Source of the DNA: Ardenticatenaceae bacterium
GTDB lineage: Bacteria; Chloroflexota; Anaerolineae; Promineifilales; Promineifilaceae
NCBI GenBank assembly: GCA_020634375.1
Contig: JACKBX010000003.1
Location: 62,001 to 126,000 of the forward strand
Direction of reading: 5' to 3'
DNA length: 64,000 bases
Position 1 is the first letter of the stretch. Each line of letters opens with the position of its first letter. Shown here one piece after another: positions 42,377 through 52,136 of the stretch. The notes under the pieces were generated by a model that made no database searches, was not told the origin of the DNA, and saw only the letters and a program-made list of their open reading frames with translations. A program made the translations under genes and the position numbers.

Positions 42377-44485
42377 TTAATTTTCTGCGGTCGGCAGCGA
42401 CACAATAAATGTTGTGCCCACGCCCTCTTCGCTTTCCACGCTGATTTGCCCGTTAAAATTTTCCACGCTTTCTTTGACCATGTACAGCCCCAGCCCCGTG
42501 CCCGCGATGCCGCGCTCGACGGCCGTTTGTGTGCGGTAAAAGCGTTTGAACAAATTGGGCAGCGCCTGCCGTGGAATACCGATACCCTGGTCTTTGATAC
42601 GGGCCATGATACGGCCGTTCTCCTCTTGTACCGTCACACTCACCGTACCAGACAGCGTAAACTTAATCGCGTTATCCACCAGGTTTTTGAAAATGAGATA
42701 ATACGTCTCCTGATTACCCAGCACCATCGGCAAATCAGGCTGAATTTTTTGGCGGAACAGCAGCCCCTTTTCTAATGCCCGGTCAGTCAACGGCGGCATC
42801 ATCTCCTCAAAAATCGGGTTCAGCGCCACCAATTCCGAGCTGCGCTGTAATTCGCGTGCTTCCTGCTTTGCCAGTTGCAGCATTTGCCGCACCATCTTTT
42901 GCAATCGGTCACTTTCACGTTCAATCACGCCCAAAAAGCGATCCGCTTTCTCCTGATTACTGGCTTTGCCGCCGCGCAGCATTCGCGCATACATCAAAAT
43001 GGTCGCCAACGGCGTGCGTAGTTCATGCACAATGCCGTGGAAAAAATCATCGCGCATCCGTTCCACTTCCCGAATCTGGCGCAAATCACTGAGCATAAGA
43101 ATCAATTCGTGAACGACACCATCATCGCCGGGAATAGGCGCACCACTTAGCAGCACGGGCACATACTCGCCTGACCCGTCATGTGTCAAAAGGTCGGCAG
43201 CAAGTTGTGGATATTCGTCTTCGGCGGTGAGGATGCGGGAAAGGAACGGCCGTAAATCCATCTTCCTCAAACGCACCACATCCGCTACCGGCTGACCCAC
43301 CAACACATCCACCGTCTCATAAGGCAGCGTCAGCAGCGTCAACACAGCCTCATTTGCCTGCGTAATCACTCCCTGCGCCGTCACCGTCAGCAGCCCTTCG
43401 GCCATGCTCCCCAAAATCGTCTCCACACGCCGCTTCTCAGCAATGACATCATTATGAAGATTCGCATTCTCAATGGCCGCCGCCAATGGCCCCGTAATCG
43501 CTTGCAGCAGCGACAAATCATGCTGACTAAACTGCCCTTCCTGCTTGTTAATCGCTTGCAGCACCCCAATCATGCGCTCTTCCACCTTCAAAGGCACGCA
43601 AATCATCGAGCGCGTCTGAAAACCAGATTGACGGTCTACCTGCACATAAAAACGTTCATCCGCATACACGTCATTGATAACCACAACCTCGCCACGCTCC
43701 GCCACCCATCCAGCAATCCCCTGCCCCTTGCGCAAACGCACCGGCGGTAAATCCTTAAACAGCGGCCCCATCAACACCGCCTCAAACTCAATGTCGCCCG
43801 TCGTCGGATCAATCAGGCCCATCGAGACCGATTCCACATTAATCGTACGCCGCACCTGATCCATCAACTGGCTAAAAATATTTTGCAAGCTCAGTTTAGA
43901 GGTCAACGCATAGTTAATATCAGACACCACATCGAACTCAATGGTCTGTCGATCTAGCTGCAAGCGCATATATGCCCGGTCTAAAAAGGTGGTAACGTTA
44001 ATTGCCAGCGGTTCCAGGCTTTCCAAAGTCAAGCAGCAATCATCTTCTGGATCGAGCAAGCACAAAACGCCGGGAGGTGTATTCGTCATCGGGTTGTCGC
44101 CCCCCGAAAACGGCAGCGGCACGGAATGAATCGCCTTTTGCGGCAACTGCCACAATTCGCTGTTAATTAGTTCATCCGGTGGGCGGCTAAATTTGGGTGT
44201 GCGCAGTGCCTTTCCAGCCTCAATGAGCGGCGCAAAAGATGCTTTTTTGTTCGACCAGCGCGTTTGGGTCAAGATGCCTTTGGCATCACAAATCCACACA
44301 TCAAAATATTTATGTTGGGGGTCTTGTACCCCAACGACGGTACGTGTGCGCGTGTGTGCGGCAATCTCTCCGGCCACAATGGCACAAACACCATGTGCAT
44401 CAAAGATACCGGTTAGTTCGTAGGTTAGTTTCCGCCAAAGGGCATATAGTTGATCTAGTTGAGATTGCGTCACGTCTTTGTCCAT
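42377..44485 (-). CDS. Sensor histidine kinase with GAF and PAS domains
   Basis: 702 residues, no membrane helix. A first GAF-like domain (about 10-175) is followed by a canonical GAF (about 185-345: KLSLQNIFSQLMDQVRRTINVESVSMGLIDP, GQGIAGWVAERGEVVVINDVY). A PAS domain is at about 355-460. HisKA has FFHGIVHELRTPLATILMYARML with the phosphorylated His. HATPase_c has NLVDNAIKFT, KDQGIGIP and GTGLGLYMVK. No response regulator is adjacent. The 14-base gap to iscS suggests one operon of kinase, desulfurase and mnmA. Ligand unknown. Confidence 0.93.
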   Translation of the reverse strand: MDKDVTQSQLDQLYALWRKLTYELTGIFDAHGVCAIVAGEIAAHTRTRTVVGVQDPQHKYFDVWICDAKGILTQTRWSNKKASFAPLIEAGKALRTPKFSRPPDELINSELWQLPQKAIHSVPLPFSGGDNPMTNTPPGVLCLLDPEDDCCLTLESLEPLAINVTTFLDRAYMRLQLDRQTIEFDVVSDINYALTSKLSLQNIFSQLMDQVRRTINVESVSMGLIDPTTGDIEFEAVLMGPLFKDLPPVRLRKGQGIAGWVAERGEVVVINDVYADERFYVQVDRQSGFQTRSMICVPLKVEERMIGVLQAINKQEGQFSQHDLSLLQAITGPLAAAIENANLHNDVIAEKRRVETILGSMAEGLLTVTAQGVITQANEAVLTLLTLPYETVDVLVGQPVADVVRLRKMDLRPFLSRILTAEDEYPQLAADLLTHDGSGEYVPVLLSGAPIPGDDGVVHELILMLSDLRQIREVERMRDDFFHGIVHELRTPLATILMYARMLRGGKASNQEKADRFLGVIERESDRLQKMVRQMLQLAKQEARELQRSSELVALNPIFEEMMPPLTDRALEKGLLFRQKIQPDLPMVLGNQETYYLIFKNLVDNAIKFTLSGTVSVTVQEENGRIMARIKDQGIGIPRQALPNLFKRFYRTQTAVERGIAGTGLGLYMVKESVENFNGQISVESEEGVGTTFIVSLPTAEN

Positions 44486-44519
44486 GAGGTGATGTTATAG
44501 CCTTGCGCGGCTGTGTGTG

Positions 44520-44610
44520 CAAATAGGTGTCGGGTGTTTAGGTGTCGGGTGTTTAGTTCCTGATACTTTAACACCGGACGCCTGATACCTGACACCTGAC
44601 ACCTAAAAAT
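44520..44610. repeat. Word-repeat block (GGTGTCGGGTG / CCTGACACC family)
   Basis: Repeats of GGTGTCGGGTGTTTA are followed by inverted versions CTGATACCTGACACC, so the block can fold back on itself. It fills the first part of the divergent gap between the kinase gene and eno. Confidence 0.7.
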
Positions 44611-44624
44611 GTGAATAAGATCAT

Positions 44625-44717
44625 TTGCGAGAATAGGGGGTGAGCAGTATAGTTTTGGCGGTTAATAAATTCATTGATTGTTTAGACCCTAAGGGTTCTC
44701 GGAAACCCTTAGGGTCT
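44625..44717 (+). promoter_or_regulatory. eno promoter and perfect leader hairpin
   Basis: TTGCGA at 44625-44630, 17-base spacer, TATAGT at 44648-44653. In the leader, AGACCCTAAGGGTT at 44684-44697 pairs perfectly with AACCCTTAGGGTCT at 44704-44717 around six bases. It ends eight bases before the AAGGAG of eno. The hairpin could stabilise the mRNA, act as a terminator-attenuator, or bind a regulator. Confidence 0.65.
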
Positions 44718-44739
44718 CTTATAAAAGGAGACTCATACC

Positions 44740-46026
44740 ATGACTATGATTGAAGCGGTATACGGCCGTGAAGTTCTAGATTCTCGCGGAAACCCCACTG
44801 TTGAAGTAGAGGCCCATTTGTTAGATGGCGCAATGGGCATTGCCATTGTGCCTTCCGGTGCATCCACTGGCGAGCATGAAGCCCACGAACTACGTGATGG
44901 CGATAAAGGACGTTACAATGGTAAGGGCGTGCTGAAAGCAGTTGAATCGGTTAATGAAGAAATTGCAGAAGCCATAGTAGGCTGGGATGCCACAGACCAA
45001 ACCGGCATTGATGAAATGATGATTGAACTGGACGGCACGGAAAACAAAAGCCGTTTGGGCGCAAATGCTATTTTAGGTGTGTCACTAGCAGTAGCAAAAG
45101 CGGCCGCAGCCAGCCTGGAACTGCCCTTGTACCGGTATTTGGGCGGGGTGTATGCACGCACGTTGCCTGTGCCGATGATGAACATCATGAACGGCGGCAA
45201 GCACGCAGCCGGGGCCACCGACTTGCAAGAGTACATGATTATGCCAGTGGGCGCGGAGAATTTTGCTGAAGGGCTGCGCTGGGGTGTAGAAATCTATCAC
45301 AGCCTGAAGAAGGTGTTGGGGTCAAAGGGCTACCGCACGACTGTTGGTGACGAGGGTGGTTTTGCACCGCAGGTGAAGTCGAATGCCGAGCCATTTGAAT
45401 TGATGTTGGAAGCTATTGAGAAAGCGGGGTACAAGCCCGGCGAGCAGGTGATGTTTGCTATGGATCCAGCGGCTTCGGAAATCTATGAGGATGGCGTCTA
45501 CAATATGAAGGTGGAAGGCAAAAAGCTGACCGGCCCAGAAATGGTGGACTTTTATGTGGACCTGGTAAACAAGTACCCAATTATCTCGATTGAAGATGGT
45601 CTGGCGGAAGATGACTGGGATGCCTGGACGCTAATGATGGAGAAGTTGGGCGACCGCATTCAAATTGTGGGCGATGACCTGCTGGTGACAAATGTGAAAC
45701 GTATTGAGATGGGGTTGCAGCGCAAGGCAGCAAACAGTTTGCTGTGCAAGGTGAACCAAATTGGCACGCTCACGGAGTCGATTTGGGCGGTGGATACGGT
45801 GGTGCGGCATGGTTGGACGGCCGTTGTCAGCCATCGTAGTGGTGAGACAGAAGACGCAACCATTTCTGATTTGGTGGTAGCGTTGAATGCCGGGCAAATC
45901 AAGACCGGTGCACCAGCCCGCAGCGACCGCGTAGCCAAGTACAATCAACTGCTGCGCATTGAAGACGACCTGGCAGATTCTGCCCGTTATGCTGGTTGGG
46001 ATGCATTCCCGCAAATCAAACGATAG
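44740..46026 (+). CDS. eno: Enolase
   Basis: 428 residues, full length. Converts 2-phosphoglycerate to phosphoenolpyruvate. Signatures are AVYGREVLDSRGNPTVEVE, PSGASTGEHEAHELRDGD, MNIMNGGKHA, SIEDGLAEDDW (metal ligands E and D), VGDDLLVTN, KVNQIGT (catalytic Lys), and SHRSGETEDATISDL. Start 44740 has AAGGAG nine bases upstream; ATG 44746 is also possible. Followed by a strong palindromic terminator. Confidence 0.97.
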   Translation: MTMIEAVYGREVLDSRGNPTVEVEAHLLDGAMGIAIVPSGASTGEHEAHELRDGDKGRYNGKGVLKAVESVNEEIAEAIVGWDATDQTGIDEMMIELDGTENKSRLGANAILGVSLAVAKAAAASLELPLYRYLGGVYARTLPVPMMNIMNGGKHAAGATDLQEYMIMPVGAENFAEGLRWGVEIYHSLKKVLGSKGYRTTVGDEGGFAPQVKSNAEPFELMLEAIEKAGYKPGEQVMFAMDPAASEIYEDGVYNMKVEGKKLTGPEMVDFYVDLVNKYPIISIEDGLAEDDWDAWTLMMEKLGDRIQIVGDDLLVTNVKRIEMGLQRKAANSLLCKVNQIGTLTESIWAVDTVVRHGWTAVVSHRSGETEDATISDLVVALNAGQIKTGAPARSDRVAKYNQLLRIEDDLADSARYAGWDAFPQIKR

Positions 46027-46052
46027 GAACAAGTTGCAAGTACACATACATG

Positions 46053-46077
46053 AAAGGGCGCATATGCGCCCTTTTTT
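46053..46077 (+). terminator. Terminator after eno
   Basis: A perfect palindrome with arms AAAGGGCGCAT and ATGCGCCCTTT (46053-46074) runs into six T. Confidence 0.92.
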
Positions 46078-46129
46078 GCTGCCCCGACATCTTTCCTATG
46101 ATTACCAGGGCGTATCAGGCCCTATCTTT

Positions 46130-46138
46130 TGTTATAAT
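46130..46138 (+). promoter_or_regulatory. Extended -10 promoter for the large surface protein gene
   Basis: TGTTATAAT is an extended -10 element about 100 bases before the start codon. The -35 (GCGTAT) is poor. The leader 46145-46240 has GC-rich inverted words but no riboswitch I can name; AAAGGAGAG is the ribosome binding site. Confidence 0.6.
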
Positions 46139-46240
46139 CAGTTTGATACTTGTTCAAACTGGGGCGCTGCGTTTACCTGCCGGGGAAATCCAGTTAACCG
46201 AATGTGGCGCTATCTAATTCATGATAGAAAGGAGAGACGA

Positions 46241-49200
46241 ATGAAACGGCCGTTCCCATTGTTCCTGGCTTTAACCATCGCGTGTATCGGATTATTTGGA
46301 CTACTTACCCTTTCCGAAGCGTCAGCACTGACGCCCGCAAACACACCTTCAGACACAGTGACATTGAAATCACTGATTAAACTGGCAAAATTCCATGCCC
46401 CTGCCTCCCCATTGGATGCCCACATTTGGGTGAATGTTTGGTCCGAAACCGACCCCGCCGAAAATAGCAATTTCGTCTATCACATCCGCCTGCAAAACGA
46501 TGGGCTGACTGCGGCCAATAACGTGGTGTTAGAAAACTCCCTGCCGCCGGAACTGGTCTTAATCACCTATACAGCCCCTTATCCTCATTCCAGTTCTGGC
46601 GTGCCGCCTGCAGATGTCGTCCATACCTGGGATGTGGGGCTTATACCCGCAAACAGCTTTAGAGAGTTTGATGTCTTTGTTAATGTGTTGGCATCTAACG
46701 GTCAACCCCTCTCGCATAATGTGTCTATGACGACGACCAGCCCCAACACCAGCCTGCCGGGTGATTACACTCGTGTGTGGAGCGGCGTGGCGCAGCCCAA
46801 TGACGCGCAGCTTTCCGTGAGCGGCGACACCTGGGTCTATGATCCCGCGCCGGGCAGCGAATATGTCTATGAGTTTGCTGTTTGCAACCAGGGCAGCACG
46901 TCAAGCGACGACGTATTTTTTGAGCTAAGTTTGCCTTCGCAAGCAACATTGGTGGATTGGAGCGCCCCACTTGGCGGTTGGGCGGAAACCGGTTCCGATG
47001 CGCATACGCTGTTGTTAGCACGGCCGTCTGTGGCGGGCGCGGGGTCTTGCACGGCCATTTGGGTGTGGGCACTGTTGGATGGCGGGGTCTCTCCCTATAC
47101 ATCATTGGAAGCAACGGCCGTCATCACCAGCAGTTCCGATAACTCCCCTGACGACAACACCTTCATCGTCTATCATCAAACGGATTCTTTACGCACCAAC
47201 GTCGAAATCTTCAAACAATGGGAGCGTGGAACTCTGTATCCCGGCGGATTTTCCAATTACCGCATCACCATCAAAAATCAAGGGAACAGCCCCATACAAG
47301 GCGTTTGGATAACTGACACTTTTTCCGCGCAGGGCAGTTTCCGTGAAGCTCTACGCTACGCCATCACCGGAACCGTGCCCTTTACGCCAGAAATCATCAC
47401 CGCTTCTGAGGTAAGCTGGTATGTTGACCGGCTGGAAAGCGGCCAACACCTGGATTTTGAAATCACCCTGGATATTTCCCCAGGAGCTATGGCCGGAGAA
47501 ATCCTCAGCAATACGGCCGTTGTCACCTCCCTCCCCGGCGAAATACTGTATACAGACAATCAACACACCGCCCTGGAACCCATCCATGACATTGGCAACA
47601 ACTTGCGGGTGCGCAAAGAAGGGGGATGGGATTTTTACAGCGGCGGCCATCTTGCCTATTACCAACTATATGTGGATAACATCGGCGATGTGCCCGTCGC
47701 CGGGTTTACAGTCACAGACACCTACCCCGTTTCCTGGACAGTTGGTTCTAACTTCAGCCCAGATTGGCGCGTCACCAACTTTGCCATTCACAACGACCAG
47801 CATTATTTTACGGCCACATTTGGCAATCAGATCGATTCTGGCGATACGGCCGTTATCTACTTCGATCTGGAGCTTCCTTACAATTTGTCCGTACCAGAGC
47901 AAATCACCAACACGGCCAATGTCACCTTCTTCCCCGATGACGTGGAACCCCTCGACAACTCCGTAACCCATATTCTAACTTATACACCAATGGCCGATTT
48001 GGATGTGTTCAAGTATGGGCCACCGCTCGCAGGAGTGGGTGAACCAATCTCGTATACGATTGACGTATCCAACTATGGGCCAGATGATGCCACCCATGTT
48101 CACTTAACCGATTCTTTGCCTCCCGGCACGACACTTCTCGACTTTTCGCCTGCTGCATATTGTGCATACGATGCTGGTAATGCTACCCTAAACTGTGATG
48201 CTCCTTCGCTGGCAGCAGGGTCATCTCAAACAGTTTGGGTGACAGTGCAAGCAGATGCGCCTGGGGTAATTACAAACACAGCAGAAGCAATCGCCGACGA
48301 ACAAGACCCCTTCATGGAAAATAATGGCAGTCTGGCAGAAACGGCCGTTGCCGACCTGGCCGACCTTTCCCTCACCAAATTCGCCGACCAAACTGGCGTT
48401 TTCGTAGGCGATAACATCACATATTTTCTGGATGTAACCAATTACGGCCCCAATCCGGCCAACAACGTGCGCATCACGGACACACTGCCAATGGAAACGG
48501 CCGTGCTCACCATCACCGCCGACAGCGGGGCAATCTGCAACTACGACCCCATCTTCCACGAAGTCATTTGCGACATCCCCACCATTCCCCCCACGCCTGA
48601 CACCTACGGCATCACCATCACCGTGCAAACCACCGCCACCGGCTACCTCATCAACAACGCCATCGTCACCGCTCAAGAAATGGACCCCTACCTGGATAAC
48701 AATTTCGCTATGGTCAACGTCACCGTTGGCAACCCCGGCGATGTCAATCTCTGGGCCTATAAATACGCATCCATTTGCTGCAACTACGGGCCAGGAACCA
48801 CATACACCTATACCCTAGACTTTGGCAATGATGGCCCCGATTCTGGGCTGAACACCCTCCTCACCGATACCCTTCCACCTGGCCTAGACTTCCTGGGTGC
48901 AAACATCCCGCCTGCTTCTACAGACCCACTGGTTTGGGACTTGGGCACACTGTCCCCAGGCATCGTCAACAGCATCCTGATCACCGTCAGCATCAACAGT
49001 CAGATTGATAGTGGAACCCCCATCGAAAACATTGTCGAAATCAACGGCAGCAGCAACGATCTCAACCCATCAGATAATGTTTTTACTCACATTATCGAAC
49101 CAGGCGTTGACATTGGCGTGGATAAACAAGCCAGTTCCATCGCACTTTCCATTGGCAGTGAGCTAACATATACCTTGCAGGTTTATAACAGCGGATACCT

Positions 49201-51169
49201 CACAGCAACCAACATCAACTTTACCGACTATCTGCCCGATGGCTTCACCCTACTCAACGTTGATCCTTTTAGTAATTGCAGCAGCGGCGGGCTTATGGTC
49301 AACTGCTTTATCGACTCTCTTGCTCCCGGTGAAAATTTCCCCATTTATTTAATGGGTACGGTTGATCAGGCAGGCATGTTGGTGAATACGGCCGTTGTCA
49401 ACGCATCCGATGCCATCGACATCAACCCCGACAACAACCATGATGCCGTCACCGTGTTGGCATTAGAGACAACCGATCCCAGTGTCTATCAAGTCAACCC
49501 GCCCAGCGGCTCCAATGCAGACGCCACACCCATTCTTATTCGAGGAGCCAATTTCTCTCCCAACGCCCGCGTCTTCATAAATAGCACAGAATTGAACAAC
49601 GTCACTCAATTCGACTTCAACACATTGGGGGCGATTGTGCCATCTGGCGTGCCAACCGGCACTTACGACGTAACCGTTCTCAACCCCAACGGAGCCAGTG
49701 ACACATTATTTGCAGCCTTCACCGTCTTTGCGCCCGCCCCGCTGACAATTGATGCCGTTGAGCCTGACTATGCCGCCAATGACGGACCAGTGTGGATCAT
49801 CATCACAGGCAGCGGATTCGCGCCCGGCATGTCTGGCGGGCTATTCCCGAATGACCCCGGCAATCCCAATCAACCTTTGGAATTTGTATTCTACTTGAAT
49901 GACAACACCTTGCTGGCATTGGTTCCTTACAACATTGCACCCGATGTGTATGACCTTGGGTTGATGAAAATAGACGGAACGAGCACATCTTTACCTGCCG
50001 CTTATCATGCCTTTGCACCAGAGGAATTGGAAGACTTTTTCGCACGGCCGTCCGGCTTCTTTGCTCATCCCATTGGCGGATTAACTGTTGGCGAACCGGG
50101 CGTTTTGGGGCTGCGCGTCCTGCGACCCAATGGCCTGATCACCTACACCAACGCCGTTGCAGTAGACTTTTATGATGGCAATCCCTATGAAGGCGGCACA
50201 CTCCTGGGTCGCCAGACCGTTGACAGTTTCGCACCGCGTAGCAAAGAAACCGTCACTATCACTTGGACACCGGAAACCAATGGCGAATACACCATTTATG
50301 CCGTAATTGATCCCGACAATGTCATCACAGAAAATAACGAGATGAATAATGTGGTGATGCGGCCCGTCTTTGTACGGCCGTCCACCCTCCCCGGCGCAGC
50401 CCCCGAAGTCATCTCCTTCACCATCAACAATGGCGACCTCACCGATACAGACCGGCAGGTATTGTGCAACGTAACGGCAACCTCCGCCATTCACGCCCCC
50501 ACCAGTGACCCTGCTTACATCCACTACGTTGACTACATCTTCAACCAAAGCCTCAACGACTGGGTTCCCGTCAAATCTTCCGCCTGGCTGCCTTATGCCG
50601 ATGCCAGCACGGACTTTCTCTGGAACCTCTCGGCTACCAGTTATGGCGCTCATTATGTGCAAGTGTGGGTGGCCGACCAATACGGCCGTATCTCTGAAGC
50701 TCCCGGCGAACAATTCATCAACATCCTCCCCGAAATCGGAACCTACATCGCGCACGGCGAAGCACACATCTATCGCTGGTACATGCAAAACGGGGCCAGC
50801 CTCGACCTGCAAATTGTCTCCGAAGAAGGCGACGCCGACCTCTATGTTTGGGATATTGACGGCAATCGCGTGGCCTACAGCGACAGTGAGGAACCGATTG
50901 ACGCCGTGAGCTTCGCTGCCACCTACGATGGCCTTTATGGCATTGAAATTGTGGGCAATGAAGCATCCACTTACACGCTGGAAATCGTTGCCAACCCCGT
51001 TCTCAAAACAGACCTGCGTCCACTGGCCCCGGATGATATTCGCGGCCATGTTAAGGGGCGTGGTCGGCCGTATTCTTTCCCTGGCGAAAACCCCAGTGAT
51101 GATCTTAACGTGCCAGACGTTCCCAGAGGTGGTATACGCGTTTATTTACCTGTGGTAATACGGCCGTAA
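46241..51169 (+). CDS. Giant secreted DUF11-repeat surface protein
   Basis: 1642 residues. A signal peptide (LFLALTIACIGLFGLLTLSEASA) is followed by about seven DUF11-type beta domains. Each has a start like DLDVFKYGPPLAGVGEPISYTIDVSNYGPDDATHV and LTDSLPPGTT, over residues 60-1080. An IPT/TIG-like pair (VYQVNPPSGSNADATPILIRGANFSPNARVFINS) comes next, then a CARDB-like module (ITWTPETNGEYTIYAVIDPDNVITENNEMNNVV). A pre-peptidase-C-like domain (GEAHIYRWYMQNGASLDLQIVSEEGDADLYVWD) and the tail RVYLPVVIRP end the protein. Start 46241 is fixed by AAAGGAGAG and the signal peptide; the reading frame further upstream overlaps eno. Probably a cell-surface or matrix fibre protein. Confidence 0.88.
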   Translation: MKRPFPLFLALTIACIGLFGLLTLSEASALTPANTPSDTVTLKSLIKLAKFHAPASPLDAHIWVNVWSETDPAENSNFVYHIRLQNDGLTAANNVVLENSLPPELVLITYTAPYPHSSSGVPPADVVHTWDVGLIPANSFREFDVFVNVLASNGQPLSHNVSMTTTSPNTSLPGDYTRVWSGVAQPNDAQLSVSGDTWVYDPAPGSEYVYEFAVCNQGSTSSDDVFFELSLPSQATLVDWSAPLGGWAETGSDAHTLLLARPSVAGAGSCTAIWVWALLDGGVSPYTSLEATAVITSSSDNSPDDNTFIVYHQTDSLRTNVEIFKQWERGTLYPGGFSNYRITIKNQGNSPIQGVWITDTFSAQGSFREALRYAITGTVPFTPEIITASEVSWYVDRLESGQHLDFEITLDISPGAMAGEILSNTAVVTSLPGEILYTDNQHTALEPIHDIGNNLRVRKEGGWDFYSGGHLAYYQLYVDNIGDVPVAGFTVTDTYPVSWTVGSNFSPDWRVTNFAIHNDQHYFTATFGNQIDSGDTAVIYFDLELPYNLSVPEQITNTANVTFFPDDVEPLDNSVTHILTYTPMADLDVFKYGPPLAGVGEPISYTIDVSNYGPDDATHVHLTDSLPPGTTLLDFSPAAYCAYDAGNATLNCDAPSLAAGSSQTVWVTVQADAPGVITNTAEAIADEQDPFMENNGSLAETAVADLADLSLTKFADQTGVFVGDNITYFLDVTNYGPNPANNVRITDTLPMETAVLTITADSGAICNYDPIFHEVICDIPTIPPTPDTYGITITVQTTATGYLINNAIVTAQEMDPYLDNNFAMVNVTVGNPGDVNLWAYKYASICCNYGPGTTYTYTLDFGNDGPDSGLNTLLTDTLPPGLDFLGANIPPASTDPLVWDLGTLSPGIVNSILITVSINSQIDSGTPIENIVEINGSSNDLNPSDNVFTHIIEPGVDIGVDKQASSIALSIGSELTYTLQVYNSGYLTATNINFTDYLPDGFTLLNVDPFSNCSSGGLMVNCFIDSLAPGENFPIYLMGTVDQAGMLVNTAVVNASDAIDINPDNNHDAVTVLALETTDPSVYQVNPPSGSNADATPILIRGANFSPNARVFINSTELNNVTQFDFNTLGAIVPSGVPTGTYDVTVLNPNGASDTLFAAFTVFAPAPLTIDAVEPDYAANDGPVWIIITGSGFAPGMSGGLFPNDPGNPNQPLEFVFYLNDNTLLALVPYNIAPDVYDLGLMKIDGTSTSLPAAYHAFAPEELEDFFARPSGFFAHPIGGLTVGEPGVLGLRVLRPNGLITYTNAVAVDFYDGNPYEGGTLLGRQTVDSFAPRSKETVTITWTPETNGEYTIYAVIDPDNVITENNEMNNVVMRPVFVRPSTLPGAAPEVISFTINNGDLTDTDRQVLCNVTATSAIHAPTSDPAYIHYVDYIFNQSLNDWVPVKSSAWLPYADASTDFLWNLSATSYGAHYVQVWVADQYGRISEAPGEQFINILPEIGTYIAHGEAHIYRWYMQNGASLDLQIVSEEGDADLYVWDIDGNRVAYSDSEEPIDAVSFAATYDGLYGIEIVGNEASTYTLEIVANPVLKTDLRPLAPDDIRGHVKGRGRPYSFPGENPSDDLNVPDVPRGGIRVYLPVVIRP

Positions 51170-51180
51170 GCAACAAAAAG

Positions 51181-51267
51181 AAAATAATTAATTGTTGAAT
51201 CGTTAAATTTGTGAATGGTTAATGCAGCCCTGGCAAGCTCATTAACCATTCACAAATTAATTATTTT
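51181..51267. terminator. Long nested inverted repeat between converging genes
   Basis: AATTTGTGAATGGTTAATG at 51206-51224 pairs fully with 51240-51258, and AAAATAATTAATT at 51181-51193 pairs with 51255-51267 outside it. Bidirectional terminator by position. Confidence 0.78.
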
Positions 51268-52064
51268 CAAAACACCCCAGCCACTGCCCTCCCCTGGCTC
51301 ACCTGCACCGTAGACTGGGAGGCCATGTGGAAAATGCGGCGCAGTTCAGACGCATTCAGCCCCGCCCGCAGCGCCTCTGTAAAGCCAATCCCATCCGCCA
51401 TTTGCCGCACCGGGTCGGGCTGCTTGCCCGTACGAAAACCCATCTGCGTCTGCCCAGTTACAAACCCGACAAAGGCCAGTGTATAAATCTCCTGCTTCAG
51501 CAATTCTTGCGCCGTGCGTTTAATGTCGCCCGCTCGTTGCTTGGATGAATTGTCGTCGCCATCCGAATACACCATGACAATGCAGCGCACCATCACCCCA
51601 CTTTGCCGTAGCTGCTGCGCGTACAGCACCATGTTCGTCAGCCCGCCAGCAACGGCATCATACAATGCCGTCGCCCCATACGGCTGAAATTCCTGCGGCG
51701 TCAGGCGCGGCGCATCTGCCAAATTAACATAACCATGCAGCAAGGTCACGTCGCTGTTAAACAAAATAGTGCTGACAAGGATGTCATCAACGGCCGTTGA
51801 CCCCAACATCGCCGCCAAATAATGATCATTGTACGCCTTCATCAAATCCGCCGCGTGCGGCGACATCGAGCCGCTCATATCAATGATATTCATCGCCAGC
51901 GTCACCTCATTCGTCGCCAATTGATCCAGCGGCACACCCACCGGCCCCATCATCGTCGGCCCATTCAAATTAGACACCACCAGGTCAAGCGTATCGGCCG
52001 TCAAGCCATCATCCTGCGCCGACAAAAACAAATCGTCTAAATTACCAAGTCCATTGTTGCTCAT
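51267..52064 (-). CDS. vWA-domain protein (TerY-like)
   Basis: 265 residues, almost all one von Willebrand A domain. The metal-ion site has DMSGSMS (DxSxS), the Thr in YGATALYDAV and VYSDGDDNSS. TerY-type vWA proteins occur with a PP2C phosphatase and a Ser/Thr kinase in the so-called TerY-P triad of stress-response systems. Here both partners lie within 4 kb on the same strand, which supports that call. The N-terminal 50 residues (NNGLGNLDDLFLSAQDDGLTADTLD) are an extension. Downstream of the nicotinamidase-like gene and likely in the same transcript. GGAGGT precedes the ATG. Confidence 0.82.
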   Translation of the reverse strand: MSNNGLGNLDDLFLSAQDDGLTADTLDLVVSNLNGPTMMGPVGVPLDQLATNEVTLAMNIIDMSGSMSPHAADLMKAYNDHYLAAMLGSTAVDDILVSTILFNSDVTLLHGYVNLADAPRLTPQEFQPYGATALYDAVAGGLTNMVLYAQQLRQSGVMVRCIVMVYSDGDDNSSKQRAGDIKRTAQELLKQEIYTLAFVGFVTGQTQMGFRTGKQPDPVRQMADGIGFTEALRAGLNASELRRIFHMASQSTVQVSQGRAVAGVF

Positions 52065-52079
52065 GATCTACCTCCAAGA

Positions 52080-52135
52080 AGTGACAAGTTACAGGTTACA
52101 AGTTACAGATTTGTAACTTGCAACCTGTAACCCTG
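52080..52135. repeat. Word-repeat block (GTTACAAGTTAC family)
   Basis: AAGTTACAGGTTACAAGTTACAG is followed by its inverted words TTGTAACTTGCAACCTGTAAC, so it folds on itself. It lies between two minus-strand genes of the triad module. Confidence 0.7.
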
Positions 52136-52136
52136 C

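Noticed and set aside
46145..46240. Possible riboswitch before the giant surface protein
   Set aside because: I tried to match the leader to cyclic di-GMP and cobalamin patterns; conserved cores and pairing stems were not there.
45959..46240. Upstream extension of the giant surface protein frame into eno
   Set aside because: The frame overlaps eno and a terminator; signal peptide and ribosome binding site place the start at 46241.
50081..51049. Long minus-strand open frame opposite the giant surface protein
   Set aside because: Val/Gly-rich antisense of beta-repeat coding DNA, no start signal and no recognisable domain.
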